Made by a program: the position numbers and the translations under genes
NCBI GenBank assembly: GCA_028280515.1
Contig: JANQLP010000026.1
Span: 1 to 64,000 of the forward strand
Direction: 5' to 3'
Origin: Hyphomicrobiales bacterium
GTDB taxonomy: Bacteria; Pseudomonadota; Alphaproteobacteria; Rhizobiales; Methyloligellaceae
DNA length: 64,000 nt
Notes under the pieces: generated by a model
Databases searched by the model: none
What the model was told of the DNA's origin: nothing
Seen by the model: only the letters and a program-made list of their open reading frames with translations
Part shown: in pieces, positions 51,259-61,115 of the stretch
Position numbering within the stretch: position 1 is the stretch's first letter
Layout of the letters: every line of letters begins with the position of its first letter

Positions 51259-52088
51259 CGAGCGGCAACATCACCGACCTCCTCTCGATCATGGCGGCGC
51301 TTCGCACGCCCGAGACCGGCTGTCCGTGGGACCTCAAACAGACCTTCTCGACCATCGCCCCCTACACCATCGAAGAAGCCTACGAAGTCGCCGATGCGAT
51401 CGAGCGTGCGGATCTCGACGCCCTGAAGGATGAGCTTGGCGATCTGTTGCTGCAGGTCGTCTACCACGCACGCATGGCCGAGGAAGACGGCGCGTTCGCG
51501 TTCGAGGACGTGGTCGCGGCGATTTGCGCGAAAATGATCCGCCGGCACCCGCACGTGTTCGGTGATGCGGACGAGCGCGCCAATGTGGACCTGGACGGAT
51601 TGTGGGAGCGAATGAAGGCTGAGGAGAAGGCCGAGAGCAATTCCGGATCGCAATCGGCTGCCGGCGACACCGGGGGTGTGCTTGACGACGTGCCGCTGGC
51701 CCTCCCCGCGCTCCTGCGCGCGGTAAAACTGCAGGACAAGGCGGCACGCGTCGGGTTCGACTGGCCATCCATGAAGCCGGTCTTTGAAAAGGCGCGGGAG
51801 GAGTTCGACGAGCTGGAGGACGCGCTTGCCAAGGGAGCTGACAATCGTGAGCACATCGCCGAGGAGTTCGGCGATTTGCTGTTCGTGATGGCCAATCTTG
51901 CGCGCCACCTCAAGCTCGATCCCGAAGACGCCCTGCGGCAGGCCAACGCGAAATTCGTCCGCCGGTTCGCTGTAATCGAGGCGAAGCTCGCGCAGGACGG
52001 TCGTGCGCCGGAAAGTTCGGACCTTGAGGAAATGGACCGGCTCTGGAACGAAGCGAAGCTCTCCGAGAAAGGCGACGGAGGCGGATAG
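51249..52088 (+). CDS. mazG: Nucleoside triphosphate pyrophosphohydrolase MazG
   Basis: A 279-residue protein with RTPETGCPWDLKQTFSTIAPYTIEEAYEV, the MazG block, and a second MazG-like half (ARVGFDWPSMKPVFEKAREEFDELEDA). It hydrolyses NTPs, removing damaged ones and lowering ppGpp-related stress. An in-frame TAA precedes the TTG at 51249, so translation starts at this TTG (AGAAGG upstream) or at the internal ATG of residue 15. It begins only 44 nt after the provirus attR, so its 5' region borders foreign DNA. It converges with hflX. Confidence 0.92.
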   Translation: MVKASGNITDLLSIMAALRTPETGCPWDLKQTFSTIAPYTIEEAYEVADAIERADLDALKDELGDLLLQVVYHARMAEEDGAFAFEDVVAAICAKMIRRHPHVFGDADERANVDLDGLWERMKAEEKAESNSGSQSAAGDTGGVLDDVPLALPALLRAVKLQDKAARVGFDWPSMKPVFEKAREEFDELEDALAKGADNREHIAEEFGDLLFVMANLARHLKLDPEDALRQANAKFVRRFAVIEAKLAQDGRAPESSDLEEMDRLWNEAKLSEKGDGGG

Positions 52089-52090
52089 CG

Positions 52091-53515
52091 TCAGGCGGCG
52101 GCGACCGGTGTGCCGCCCCGGCGGTGGTTGAAGCGCTCGAGTTTCTCCGGCGAAATGCGCAACTGAACGGTCGTTAATCCCTTGTCGTCGGTCTGCGAGC
52201 TGAGCACATGCGCATTGTCGTGCAGCCAGCTCATCAAGGCACCTTCCGCCGGGCCGAGGGTGAGCGTGACCAGCTTGGCCTGCTCGTTCAGCTTGTCTTC
52301 AATCGCGGCGCGCAACACATCGATGCCGGCGCCGGTCACGGCGGAAACGCACAAGGCCCCCTTGCGTGCCGCCATATTGTTAACTTCGACGGCATCCTCT
52401 GGGTCCAGCAGGTCGATCTTGTTCCAGACCTCCGCCACCCGCGCGTCGTCTTGCGTTGTCTCGACGCCGAGCTCTTCGAGCACCTGCTCGACGTCGCGGC
52501 GCTGCGCCTCGGTTTCATCACTCGAAATGTCGCGGACATGCAGGATGAGATCAGCCTCGACGACTTCCTCCAGCGTGGCGCGGAACGCGGCGATCAGGCT
52601 CGTGGGCAGATTTGAGATAAACCCGACCGTATCCGATACGATGGCCTTCGTTCCCTGCGTGAACGAGACTTCGCGCATGGTCGGGTCCAGCGTCGCGAAG
52701 AGCTGGTCTTTGGCCTCGACTCCCGCACCGGTCAGCGCGTTGAACAGGGTCGACTTGCCAGCATTGGTGTAACCGACCAGGGCGACCGTGGGATACGGGA
52801 CACGCTTGCGGCCCTCCCGGTGCAGCGCGCGCGTGCGCTTGACCTGGTCGAGTTCGCGCCGGATGCGCACGATCTTCTCCTGTAACGCGCGGCGGTCGGC
52901 TTCGATCTGCGTCTCACCGGGGCCACCGAGAAAACCGACGCCGCCACGCTGGCGCTCAAGGTGGGTCCAACTGCGGACGAGCCGGCTCTTCTGGTAGATC
53001 AGATGCGCCAGCTCGACCTGAAGCCGCCCTTCCCGCGTGTGCGCGCGTTCACCGAATATTTCGAGGATCAGTCCGGTCCGGTCGAGCACCTTTGCCTTCC
53101 ACGCCCGCTCGAGGTTGCGCTGCTGAACGGGTGCAAGCGGATGATCGATGACGACCAGTTCGACCGCTTCCGCGGCGATAATGCCTTTGAGCTCTTCGAC
53201 CTTGCCTTTGCCGAACAAAGTTCCGGGCCGCGGCCGTGCCACCAGGATGACGCCGCTGCTGACGATGTTCAGGTCGATCGCATGCGCCAGGCCGACCGCT
53301 TCTGCCAGCCGCGCATGCTCGGCGCGGCCTTCATTCGCCGGCTGTCGGGCAAGCGACACCGGCCGCGGCGTTGCCGCGGGTTTCGGGGCGGAACTGCGCA
53401 GAAGCGGACAAAGCACCATCGCCCGCGTCGGCGCGAGCCTGGTATCAAGCCCCTTCCCTTTCTGCGAAGTATCGTTTGAGCCCGACTTGAGTTTGTTCGG
53501 ATCAACGCTGCGCAC
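52091..53515 (-). CDS. hflX: GTPase HflX
   Basis: A 474-residue ribosome-splitting GTPase. The N-terminal domain includes RPGTLFGKGKVEELKGII. The GTPase domain has GYTNAGKSTLF (P-loop) and DTVGFISNLPTSLI. It recycles stalled ribosomes under stress. It lies 9 nt downstream of hfq, the conserved hfq-hflX pair, and ends 2 nt from the convergent mazG. Confidence 0.95.
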   Translation of the reverse strand: MRSVDPNKLKSGSNDTSQKGKGLDTRLAPTRAMVLCPLLRSSAPKPAATPRPVSLARQPANEGRAEHARLAEAVGLAHAIDLNIVSSGVILVARPRPGTLFGKGKVEELKGIIAAEAVELVVIDHPLAPVQQRNLERAWKAKVLDRTGLILEIFGERAHTREGRLQVELAHLIYQKSRLVRSWTHLERQRGGVGFLGGPGETQIEADRRALQEKIVRIRRELDQVKRTRALHREGRKRVPYPTVALVGYTNAGKSTLFNALTGAGVEAKDQLFATLDPTMREVSFTQGTKAIVSDTVGFISNLPTSLIAAFRATLEEVVEADLILHVRDISSDETEAQRRDVEQVLEELGVETTQDDARVAEVWNKIDLLDPEDAVEVNNMAARKGALCVSAVTGAGIDVLRAAIEDKLNEQAKLVTLTLGPAEGALMSWLHDNAHVLSSQTDDKGLTTVQLRISPEKLERFNHRRGGTPVAAA

Positions 53516-53524
53516 TGACCGGAT

Positions 53525-53776
53525 TTATCCTTCTTCGCCTTGCTCCTCGCCGTCCAGCAACTGAATCGGCTGACCGGGCATGATCGTCGATATGGCGTGT
53601 TTATATACCAACTGTGAGTGGCCGTCGCGGCGAAGAAGCACGCAGAAATTATCGAACCAGGTCACGACGCCCTGCAGCTTCACGCCATTAACGAGAAAAA
53701 TCGTGAGCGGAGTCTTACTCTTTCTGACGTGATTGAGAAAAATGTCCTGAAGGCTTTGAGATCTTTCTGCAGCCAT
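53525..53776 (-). CDS. hfq: RNA-binding protein Hfq
   Basis: An 83-residue Sm-like hexameric RNA chaperone. It starts [19 protein letters not shown]. The Sm1 block [20 protein letters not shown] and the Sm2 block with YKHAIST give the family. It matches sRNAs to mRNAs. First gene of hfq-hflX. Confidence 0.97.
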   Translation of the reverse strand: MAAERSQSLQDIFLNHVRKSKTPLTIFLVNGVKLQGVVTWFDNFCVLLRRDGHSQLVYKHAISTIMPGQPIQLLDGEEQGEEG

Positions 53777-54091
53777 GAGTATTCCGTCTTTTTCTATTGG
53801 CGAAAAATTACCTATTTATTGGTACTATAGCACCTCTTTGGAGAATTGCATTTCACAGCTTTGTCGATTCGCCTCCATTAGACGCCAATGCGACGGATTA
53901 CCGCAAGCCGCAAAAATCCCATCCTCGTTAAGCACCTGAAAATCATACCCAAATTACGCGCTAGAATCACTTCTTTTCTTGCAACTTTCAATTGAATCGA
54001 CGAAGTGCCGCCGTGTTCGTGCAGCGCGGCCGCCGAAAAGCGTGGATACAGTGCGACGTAGCGCCAAGGTGTTGAAAGAACTCATGTTGCG
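53777..54091 (-). promoter_or_regulatory. 315-bp AT-rich gap upstream of hfq, with a -10 candidate
   Basis: This gap separates hfq from the trkH stop and is the AT-richest non-provirus stretch of the right part. On the minus strand TATAGT (53829-53824) lies 48 bp before the hfq start and is a good -10; no good -35 stands 16-18 bp before it. A 75-aa frame on the plus strand overlaps trkH and looks non-coding. I see no terminator or RNA gene. Confidence 0.35.
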
Positions 54092-55564
54092 TCAATTGCG
54101 CCAGAAAAGCACGTTGAAAACGGCCAACAAGGCGAGGATTTCAACCCTTCCGAACACCATCCCGGCACACAGGACGAGCTGCGCGAATGGGCTCATTTCC
54201 CCGTAGGTCGGCGCATCCGGGTATTCGGCGATGCGTGCAAACTCATAGGCCGGTCCGATGTTGGACACGGCACCGGTCGCGGCGAGCAATGCGCCGGAAA
54301 AGGGTATGCCGGTCCATGCGACAAGCATGGCGATGACGCCGATGATCAGCATGAACGCGGTCAGCATGATCCACGTCGACTTTGTGATCTCGTTATCAAT
54401 GGCTTCGGTCGCCTGACGTGCGGGGCGGACGCCATGCGGGTACACGAGCAGCCGGAACTCCCGCCCCAGTTGTTGCATCATCGAAATCACGCGGTAGGCC
54501 TTCAATCCGCCGGCGGTCGAGAACCTCCCGCCCCCCACAATGCAGAGGCACAGCAGAACCATGTAAGGAAGCAGGATCTGCGTCTGTTCCGAAATGGCGA
54601 ATCCGGTCGTCGATACGACCGAAGCGACAGTGGCCAGACCAAGCGTGAGCGTGTGGCCGAGAACCCAGGGATCCAGGTCGCCGGCCCGGATCGCGAGCGC
54701 GACGGCCAACAGGGTGCCGAGAATGCCGACGCTCCAGAATATCCATATCGGTTCGTGGGTCTCGCTGACGATTGTCCAGCGTCCCTGGAAGATCGCCCGC
54801 ACCCAGATGATGCTGACGGCTCCGACGAGCATGAAAAAGGCGAGCACGACTTCCGCGGCCGGTGATCCGTACAGGGCGATCGTACCGTCGCGTGGCATGA
54901 ACCCGCCGGTCGAAAGCGTTGAAAGTGCCAGGCAAAAGGCGTCGAACGGAGGGATGCCGGTAATCGCGAGCGCGGAAAAGCAGGCGGCGGTGAGCGCGGT
55001 GTAAAGCGGGGTGATTTCGCGAAGGGCCTCTCTCATGTGGAGGATGGTCCCGTGTGCGCTGTGCCCCACCAGCCTGAGCTGCCGGTCGTGCAGCGCGGTT
55101 CCCGAAAGCGGAGCCAGCAGGGCCGCGAGCATGATCAGCGTCGTCAGTCCGCCAAGCCACTGCAGCAGGGCGCGCCACACGATGATGCTGGCGGGAGCCT
55201 GTGAGAGATCGGACAGGGTTGTCGCGCCGGTTGTCGTGAAGCCGGATGTTGCCTCGAAATATGCGCTCGCCGCGTTCGCCGGAAAGCCGGAAGTGTAGAA
55301 CGGCAGCGCTGCGGCGGCGGGCACGATGATCCAGACGAGGGTCATCAACAGGATGCTTTGTCTGCGGTCGGCAAAGACCCGCTGGCTCTTGAAGGCGATG
55401 ATAAGGCATCCAGCAATGAAGCCGACGGCGATAGCGGGAACCACGAATGCCTGCACATGGACGATCGAATCCACGGCGACGGCAAACATTGCGGGTATGA
55501 TCATCGCGGCCGAAATGGCCGCCAGGACCCAGCCGAGTATGTAGAGCACTGCGACTGCGCGCAT
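54092..55564 (-). CDS. trkH: Trk system potassium uptake protein TrkH
   Basis: A 490-residue membrane protein of the TrkH/KtrB family, with about ten hydrophobic segments and the family's pore-loop glycines (for example EATSGFTTTGATTL, FDAFCLALSTLSTGGFM, and STTGFAI). It forms the K+ channel core that TrkA gates. It follows trkA by 14 nt and precedes hfq. Confidence 0.93.
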   Translation of the reverse strand: MRAVAVLYILGWVLAAISAAMIIPAMFAVAVDSIVHVQAFVVPAIAVGFIAGCLIIAFKSQRVFADRRQSILLMTLVWIIVPAAAALPFYTSGFPANAASAYFEATSGFTTTGATTLSDLSQAPASIIVWRALLQWLGGLTTLIMLAALLAPLSGTALHDRQLRLVGHSAHGTILHMREALREITPLYTALTAACFSALAITGIPPFDAFCLALSTLSTGGFMPRDGTIALYGSPAAEVVLAFFMLVGAVSIIWVRAIFQGRWTIVSETHEPIWIFWSVGILGTLLAVALAIRAGDLDPWVLGHTLTLGLATVASVVSTTGFAISEQTQILLPYMVLLCLCIVGGGRFSTAGGLKAYRVISMMQQLGREFRLLVYPHGVRPARQATEAIDNEITKSTWIMLTAFMLIIGVIAMLVAWTGIPFSGALLAATGAVSNIGPAYEFARIAEYPDAPTYGEMSPFAQLVLCAGMVFGRVEILALLAVFNVLFWRN

Positions 55565-55578
55565 TGCGGCGCCGATCC

Positions 55579-56955
55579 CTAAAAGAACTCGAGACTGACG
55601 CGGAACATCTGCTCGACGTCGTGAACGCTCTCGGCCGTCGCGAACATCACAACCCGATCGTGCGCGAGAATTTCAGTCGTACCGTCGGGAATTCGCACCT
55701 CGCCCTCGCGCAGGATCGCGCCGATGCGAAGGCCGTCCGGCAGATCAATGTCCTTGAGTGGTTTCCCCACAAGCGGAGACGTCTCGAGTGCCTCCGCCTC
55801 GATCATCTCCCCTGCCCCGTTCTGAATCGAGTGGACCGCGCGTATCCGGCCGCGGCGCACATGCTGCAGGACACGGGATACGGTGATCGCCCGCGGGTTG
55901 ATGCTCGCTTCGATTCCGAGCGAGCGCACCATGTCCGTGTAGCTTGTGTTGTTGAGCAGACAAAGAGCGCGCTCGCAACCCAGCCGCTCCGCCATGATGC
56001 AGGACAGGATGTTCACCTGGTCGTCGTTCGTCAGCGCCACCATCGTATCGGCGTTGGTGACGTCGGCTTCCTTGAGCACATCTTCATCGAGCGCACTGCC
56101 GTGGAGGACGACCGTCTTGTTGAGTTCCTCGGCAATCTCGACTGCGCGTTCGCGCTCCGCTTCGACAACCTTGAGACGGACTGCGTTGTGAAGGTCTTCG
56201 AGACGCTTGGCGACGTAGAGGCCGATATTGCCGCCGCCGGCGATAACCACACGCCGCGCCTGTTCCTCGTCGTGTCCAAAAATCTTGAGGGTACGCTCGA
56301 CCTGATCGTTGGGGGCCACGAAATAGGCGTCGTCGCCGGCCAGCAGTTGGTCCGCGCCGCGCGGTACAAAGAGCTGGCCTTCGCGCACCACGGCGACCAC
56401 ACCCGCCGGGAGGTCCGGAAACAGTTCTGTGAGCTGCTTCAGGGGCGTATCGACGACGGGGCAGTCCTCCTCGCACGTTACGCCGACCACGCTGATCAGG
56501 CCGTCCCCGAAGCTGACGGTCTCGAACGCGCCCGGCAGGCTGAGGCGCCGTAACACCATGTCGCCGACCTCGATCTCCGGCGAGATGATCACGTCGATCG
56601 GCATGTGCTCGCGCGAAAACAGATCGCGCCAGTGGGACTCGAGATAGCTCTGCGACCTGACGCGCGCAATCTTGGTCGGAATGTTGAACAGCGAGTGGGC
56701 GACCTGACAGGCGACCATGTTCACCTCGTCATGCAACGTCACGGCGATGATCATGTCGGCGTCAGGCGCGCCCGCCTCGTCAAGTACGTCGGGATGCGAA
56801 CCATGCCCGACGAAACCGCGCACATCGAGAATATCGCTCACCCGCTGGATGAGACCGGGGGAATTGTCGATGATGGAAACGTCATTCTCTTCAGCCGACA
56901 GGCGCTCAGCGATTCCGAAGCCGACTTGGCCGGCCCCGCAGATAAGGACCTTCAT
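55579..56955 (-). CDS. trkA: Trk system potassium transporter peripheral subunit TrkA
   Basis: A 458-residue cytosolic regulator with two RCK (TrkA-N/TrkA-C) units. The first opens with ICGAGQVGFGIAERLSAEENDVSIID, the second with VVIAGGGNIGLYVAKRL. They bind NAD(H)/ATP and control TrkH. It lies between ntrX and trkH as in Rhizobiales, with 128 bp between its start and the ntrX stop. Confidence 0.95.
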   Translation of the reverse strand: MKVLICGAGQVGFGIAERLSAEENDVSIIDNSPGLIQRVSDILDVRGFVGHGSHPDVLDEAGAPDADMIIAVTLHDEVNMVACQVAHSLFNIPTKIARVRSQSYLESHWRDLFSREHMPIDVIISPEIEVGDMVLRRLSLPGAFETVSFGDGLISVVGVTCEEDCPVVDTPLKQLTELFPDLPAGVVAVVREGQLFVPRGADQLLAGDDAYFVAPNDQVERTLKIFGHDEEQARRVVIAGGGNIGLYVAKRLEDLHNAVRLKVVEAERERAVEIAEELNKTVVLHGSALDEDVLKEADVTNADTMVALTNDDQVNILSCIMAERLGCERALCLLNNTSYTDMVRSLGIEASINPRAITVSRVLQHVRRGRIRAVHSIQNGAGEMIEAEALETSPLVGKPLKDIDLPDGLRIGAILREGEVRIPDGTTEILAHDRVVMFATAESVHDVEQMFRVSLEFF

Positions 56956-57083
56956 GTTGCCTTGCCCCTAAGGTTTCCAGCCGCATCCCCCTCGCGAGGT
57001 TGCAAGGTATACCGCAGCTGGCCGCATTATGGGCCAAAAAATACTAACTATCTGTAATTAATTGGTAATCTCAGGCGTCGGAT

Positions 57084-58478
57084 TTAACGCACCGGCGCGG
57101 GACGGTCGCCCGAGGGCACGCCGAGACCACGCAGTTTCCGGTGCAGCGCGGAGCGCTCCATACCGACGAATTCGGCGGTTCGCGAGATATTGCCGCCGAA
57201 ACGGTTGATCTGTGCAACGAGGTATTCGCGTTCGAAGATCTCGCGGGCGTCGCGCAGGGGCAGCGACATCAGCTGTTCGCCCGAGCTGCGTTCCTGCGAG
57301 AGCGGCACCGGATTGGCGATCTCGTCGGGCAGCATGTCGACATTGATGGGCGTCTTCGGATCGCCGCCGCTCAGGATCAGCAGGCGTTCGACATTGTTGC
57401 GCAGCTGGCGGACATTGCCCGGCCAGTCATGCGATTGCAGCACCGCCATGGCGTCGTCTCCGATGCGCCGCGGCTGTAGCCCCGACGCGACGGCAAGCTG
57501 CTCAACGAAGTATTTGACGAGCGACGGGATATCCTCGCGCCGTTCGGACAGCGCCGGGACGCCGAGCGGCACCACGCTGAGCCGGTGGAACAGATCTTCA
57601 CGGAAATTTCCGTCACGGATCTCCTGTTCCAGATCGCGGCTCGTCGACGACACGATCCGAACCTCGACATGGACCTTCGGTCCGCCGCCGAGTCGCTGGA
57701 ACTTCTGTTCCACCAGGACACGAAGGACCTTGCCCTGCGTTTCCATCGGCATATCGGCAACTTCATCGATATACAGGGTTCCGCCATGCGCCTCCTCGAG
57801 CGCCCCGACCTTGTGCTGGCCGCTGGTTCCCTCTTCGGTGCCAAACAGCTCGATCTCGACACGGTCCGGCGCCATGGCCGCGGCGTTCAGCGCGACGAAT
57901 GGTGCGTCCTTTCGGCTTGAGCTTTCATGCAGGACCCGGGCGGCAAGCTCCTTCCCCGCGCCGGAGGGGCCACTGATGAGCACTCGGCTGTTGGTCGGCG
58001 CAACCTTCTCGATGGCCTGCCGCAGATGGTTCATCGCGCTTGATTTTCCAATCATTTCAGCGCTTTGCGTGCTCTTCTCCTTGAGTTGGCGGTTTTCGCG
58101 TTTCAGGGCCGATGCCTCAAGAGCGCGGGCGGTCACCAGCACGAGCCGATCGGCCTTGAACGGCTTCTCGATATAGTCGTAGGCGCCGCGCTTGATCGCC
58201 GCGACCGCCGTTTCGATGTTGCCGTGACCGGAAATGATGACAATCGAGAGGTCGGGGTGAGATTTCTTGATGCGGTCGAGAAGTTCCAGTCCGTCCAGCT
58301 CGCTGCCCTGCAGCCAGATGTCGAGGATGATCAGCGACGGGCGCCGCTCCTCGATCGCCGCCAGCGCCTCGGTGCTGTCCTTTGCCAGCCGCGTGCCGTG
58401 CCCCTCATCTTCGAGTATGCCGGAGATGAGCTCACGAATGTCGGTTTCGTCATCGACAATGAGAATGTCAGACGCCAT
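57084..58478 (-). CDS. ntrX: Nitrogen response regulator NtrX
   Basis: A 464-residue NtrC-family protein. The receiver domain has phospho-acceptor Asp in SLIILDIWLQG. An AAA+ domain follows (SGPSGAGKELAARV) with a C-terminal Fis-type HTH (LVAQINRFGGNISRTAEFVGMERSALHRKLRGLG). The sigma-54-contact GAFTGA loop of NtrC is absent (TEEGTSGQHKVGALEEA at that place), which is known for alphaproteobacterial NtrX, so it probably does not activate sigma-54 in the usual way. Its start overlaps the ntrY stop. Confidence 0.95.
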   Translation of the reverse strand: MASDILIVDDETDIRELISGILEDEGHGTRLAKDSTEALAAIEERRPSLIILDIWLQGSELDGLELLDRIKKSHPDLSIVIISGHGNIETAVAAIKRGAYDYIEKPFKADRLVLVTARALEASALKRENRQLKEKSTQSAEMIGKSSAMNHLRQAIEKVAPTNSRVLISGPSGAGKELAARVLHESSSRKDAPFVALNAAAMAPDRVEIELFGTEEGTSGQHKVGALEEAHGGTLYIDEVADMPMETQGKVLRVLVEQKFQRLGGGPKVHVEVRIVSSTSRDLEQEIRDGNFREDLFHRLSVVPLGVPALSERREDIPSLVKYFVEQLAVASGLQPRRIGDDAMAVLQSHDWPGNVRQLRNNVERLLILSGGDPKTPINVDMLPDEIANPVPLSQERSSGEQLMSLPLRDAREIFEREYLVAQINRFGGNISRTAEFVGMERSALHRKLRGLGVPSGDRPAPVR

Positions 58479-60861
58479 GAGTCACTCCTTCGTCTTCGGG
58501 GTTTCGCTGTTTGGCACGCTTACGTTTGGTATTTCGGTTCGCAGCGGCGCGTTTTCCAGTGGTTCGGGCCCTGGATTTCGTCGAGGCTCTGGATTTTGTG
58601 GTCTTTTTGCGCGCCGGCTTGCTTTTCGCCTTGGGCGCGTCCGTGGCCGCCACCTCTGTTGCCGCAGGAAAGTCAAGCCGTACACAGGCCCCCCCGGCCT
58701 TCCCGCCGCGTTTGGGCGCATCGCGGAGCTGCAGCTTGCCGCCATGCTGTTCGGTGATCTTTTGCACAATCGCCAGCCCGAGCCCGGTCCCCTTCTCGCG
58801 CGTCGTCATATAGGGCTCGACGAGGCGATTGCGGTTCTCTTTCGGCAGGCCCTTGCCGTTGTCGATCACTTCGATGATGACGCGACCGGCGCGCGTGCGG
58901 ACGCGGGTCTTGATCTCGCCCTTGACCTCCGAGTCGGCCTCGATTGCCTCGCTCGCATTTTTTACAAGATTGGTAATCGCTTGCGACATCAGCCTGCGAT
59001 CGCAGTTCATGAAAACCGGTTTCGCAGGCAGGTCGACCTCGAAATCGATATCGGGATGGCTGACCTGGAACAGAAAAACGGCTTCGCGCGTGATCTCGGC
59101 CACGTCGCAATGCTCCATATTCGGCTTTGGCATCCGGGCGAAGGCCGAAAACTCGTCGACCATGCGGCCAATGTCCTCAACCTGCCGGACGATGGTGTCG
59201 GTGCAGCGGTCGAAGACTTCCCTGTCCTCGGTGATCGAGTCGCCGTACTTGCGCCGGATCCGTTCGGCGGAAAGCTGGATCGGCGTCAGCGGGTTCTTGA
59301 TCTCGTGCGCGATCCGCCGCGCGATGTCGGCCCACGCGGATGAGCGCTGAGCCGTCACGAGCTCGGTCACATCGTCGAAGGTGATCACATAGCCATACTC
59401 GGTGCTTTCCGATCGCTCGCTCGAGACGCGAACGGCAAAGTTGCGCTCCTGCCCGCCGCGCACCAGATGGATCTGGTCGAGTACGGGTTTGCGGCTTTGT
59501 TTGCGTCCGCGTTCGAACAGCTTTGCAAACTCCGGTACCGCGCTGGCAATGTCCTGGCCGACGAGCTGTTTCTTGCCTGCGGCGAGCAGCGTTTCCGCTG
59601 ACGGGTTGGCCAAGGTTACCACGCCCTTCGTATCCAGGCCGATCACGCCTGCCGTGACACCGGAGAGCACCGTTTCGATGAACCTGCGGCGCTCATCGAG
59701 TATCGCGTTGGTATCGACCAGCTGATCACGCTGAACCTGAAGCTCCTGCGTCATGTCGTTGAAGGTCGTGCCGAGGCGCCTGAGGTCGCCCTCGGGTTCG
59801 TCGGTCGGGACCTGCACATTCAGATTGCCTTTCGACACCTGCTCCGCCGCACCGATGAGCTGACGGATCGGTGCGACCAGCCGGTTCGCAAACCACAGCC
59901 CGGCCCAGATCGCCGCCAGCAGAAGCGTCAGCGCGATGGCCACATACATCAGCGCGAAAGCGATCTGAACGTCGGTGCGGCGTTGCGACAGGGCCTGGTA
60001 TTCCTGGACGCTTGCACGCGTCTCGCGCAGATGCTGCAGGACCTGCGGGTTCACGGGACGCACGATGTAGAGGTAGCTGTCCTTGAAATCCTCCAGCTTC
60101 TTGATCGCCGCGACCTTGTTGGTCTTGCCCGGCGGGATAATGACGGCATTCCCGTCGCGCGCCTTTTCCATGTCGCTTTGCGGAGGCGGAACATACGGCT
60201 CCTGGAACAGCTTGCCGGCGGACGCCAGAAGCGTCGTCTTGTCGTCGATGATGTAGGCCACGGGAATCGACCGGATCGTTGCCTGTGCGGCAAGGAACCG
60301 GCCGAAGCTCTCTGGCTTGGTCCGAACCAGATTGGCGGCCGCGTCGATATCCGCCGCCATGGAGATCACGTCGGAGCGGATGACCTGTCCATGTTCGTTC
60401 AGATAGGCGGTTGCGACGTCGACCGAATTCTGGACGATCAGTTGCGTGCGTTTCGAAAACCAGTGATCGAGACCGCGGTCCAGCGACTCGCTTGCGAATA
60501 CGGCCAACAGGATTGCCGGCAGGACGGCGATGACGCTGAAAAGGCCGACGATGCGCACATGAAGGCGTGCGCCGGCCTGCTGCCGCCGTCTCGCAATCCA
60601 CAGCCCGGCCACCTGCCAGGCGATCAGTCCGATCATGCCGAGGCCAAGCACGGCGTTGATCAGCAGCATTGTGACGACGACCAGATGAGTCGGCACAATG
60701 GGCGTGAGCCCGGTGAGGATCAGGTAGGTTGCAAGTCCACACAGGATGGACAGGACGACAAGTCCCACGCCGAAATAGAACGAGGGTCTGCTGGTGGTCT
60801 TGCCCAGATCTTTCAGGCGGGAACCCTTGCCGTCACTGCGCTCAACCGCGTACGAAACCAT
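58468..60861 (-). CDS. ntrY: Nitrogen sensor histidine kinase NtrY
   Basis: A 797-residue membrane kinase from ATG 60861 (a longer start at 60909 is possible). TM segments near residues 27-48, 60-83 and 110-126 flank a periplasmic sensor region; a further TM and a HAMP domain (FANRLVAPIRQLIGAAEQVSKG) follow, then a PAS domain. The H box is [14 protein letters not shown], and the ATPase core is followed by a Lys/Arg/Ala-rich tail. It phosphorylates NtrX. It overlaps ntrX by 11 nt. Confidence 0.93.
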   Translation of the reverse strand: MVSYAVERSDGKGSRLKDLGKTTSRPSFYFGVGLVVLSILCGLATYLILTGLTPIVPTHLVVVTMLLINAVLGLGMIGLIAWQVAGLWIARRRQQAGARLHVRIVGLFSVIAVLPAILLAVFASESLDRGLDHWFSKRTQLIVQNSVDVATAYLNEHGQVIRSDVISMAADIDAAANLVRTKPESFGRFLAAQATIRSIPVAYIIDDKTTLLASAGKLFQEPYVPPPQSDMEKARDGNAVIIPPGKTNKVAAIKKLEDFKDSYLYIVRPVNPQVLQHLRETRASVQEYQALSQRRTDVQIAFALMYVAIALTLLLAAIWAGLWFANRLVAPIRQLIGAAEQVSKGNLNVQVPTDEPEGDLRRLGTTFNDMTQELQVQRDQLVDTNAILDERRRFIETVLSGVTAGVIGLDTKGVVTLANPSAETLLAAGKKQLVGQDIASAVPEFAKLFERGRKQSRKPVLDQIHLVRGGQERNFAVRVSSERSESTEYGYVITFDDVTELVTAQRSSAWADIARRIAHEIKNPLTPIQLSAERIRRKYGDSITEDREVFDRCTDTIVRQVEDIGRMVDEFSAFARMPKPNMEHCDVAEITREAVFLFQVSHPDIDFEVDLPAKPVFMNCDRRLMSQAITNLVKNASEAIEADSEVKGEIKTRVRTRAGRVIIEVIDNGKGLPKENRNRLVEPYMTTREKGTGLGLAIVQKITEQHGGKLQLRDAPKRGGKAGGACVRLDFPAATEVAATDAPKAKSKPARKKTTKSRASTKSRARTTGKRAAANRNTKRKRAKQRNPEDEGVTHGV

Positions 60862-61034
60862 AAAACAGGGCCTCCCGCCCGTTTGCGTCCGCCACTCGCT
60901 GCGGCGCATAGGCTATTTGCCGGATTCAAGGGCCCGGATTTGGGCAGAAAGGGAATAAAATGTCGCAGAGTCTCGCCTGATCTGTGGTCAGAGCGGCATC
61001 CCAGCGCACCCAAGCCCCTGATGCAAAATAACCA

Positions 61035-61072
61035 CAATGTTGCACATTGGAGACAAATTGTTGCGAAATTTG
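61035..61072. promoter_or_regulatory. Two adjacent dyads in the ntrC-ntrY gap
   Basis: CAATGT-TGC-ACATTG (61035-61049) is a perfect 6-bp dyad with 3-nt spacer, and CAAATT-N7-AATTTG (61054-61072) a second perfect 6-bp dyad. They lie in the 254-bp gap between the ntrC stop and the ntrY start at 60861, so they could be operators for ntrYX. I found no NtrC-type site or sigma-54 promoter that matches well. Confidence 0.35.
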
Positions 61073-61115
61073 GACAACAGCGTGAACGTCTCGGAACCGT
61101 CGGCAGACCGGCGTT

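Noticed and set aside
53979-54206. 75-codon plus-strand frame between hfq and trkH
   Set aside because: Half of it overlaps trkH on the other strand, it has no ribosome site and its composition is shadow-like.
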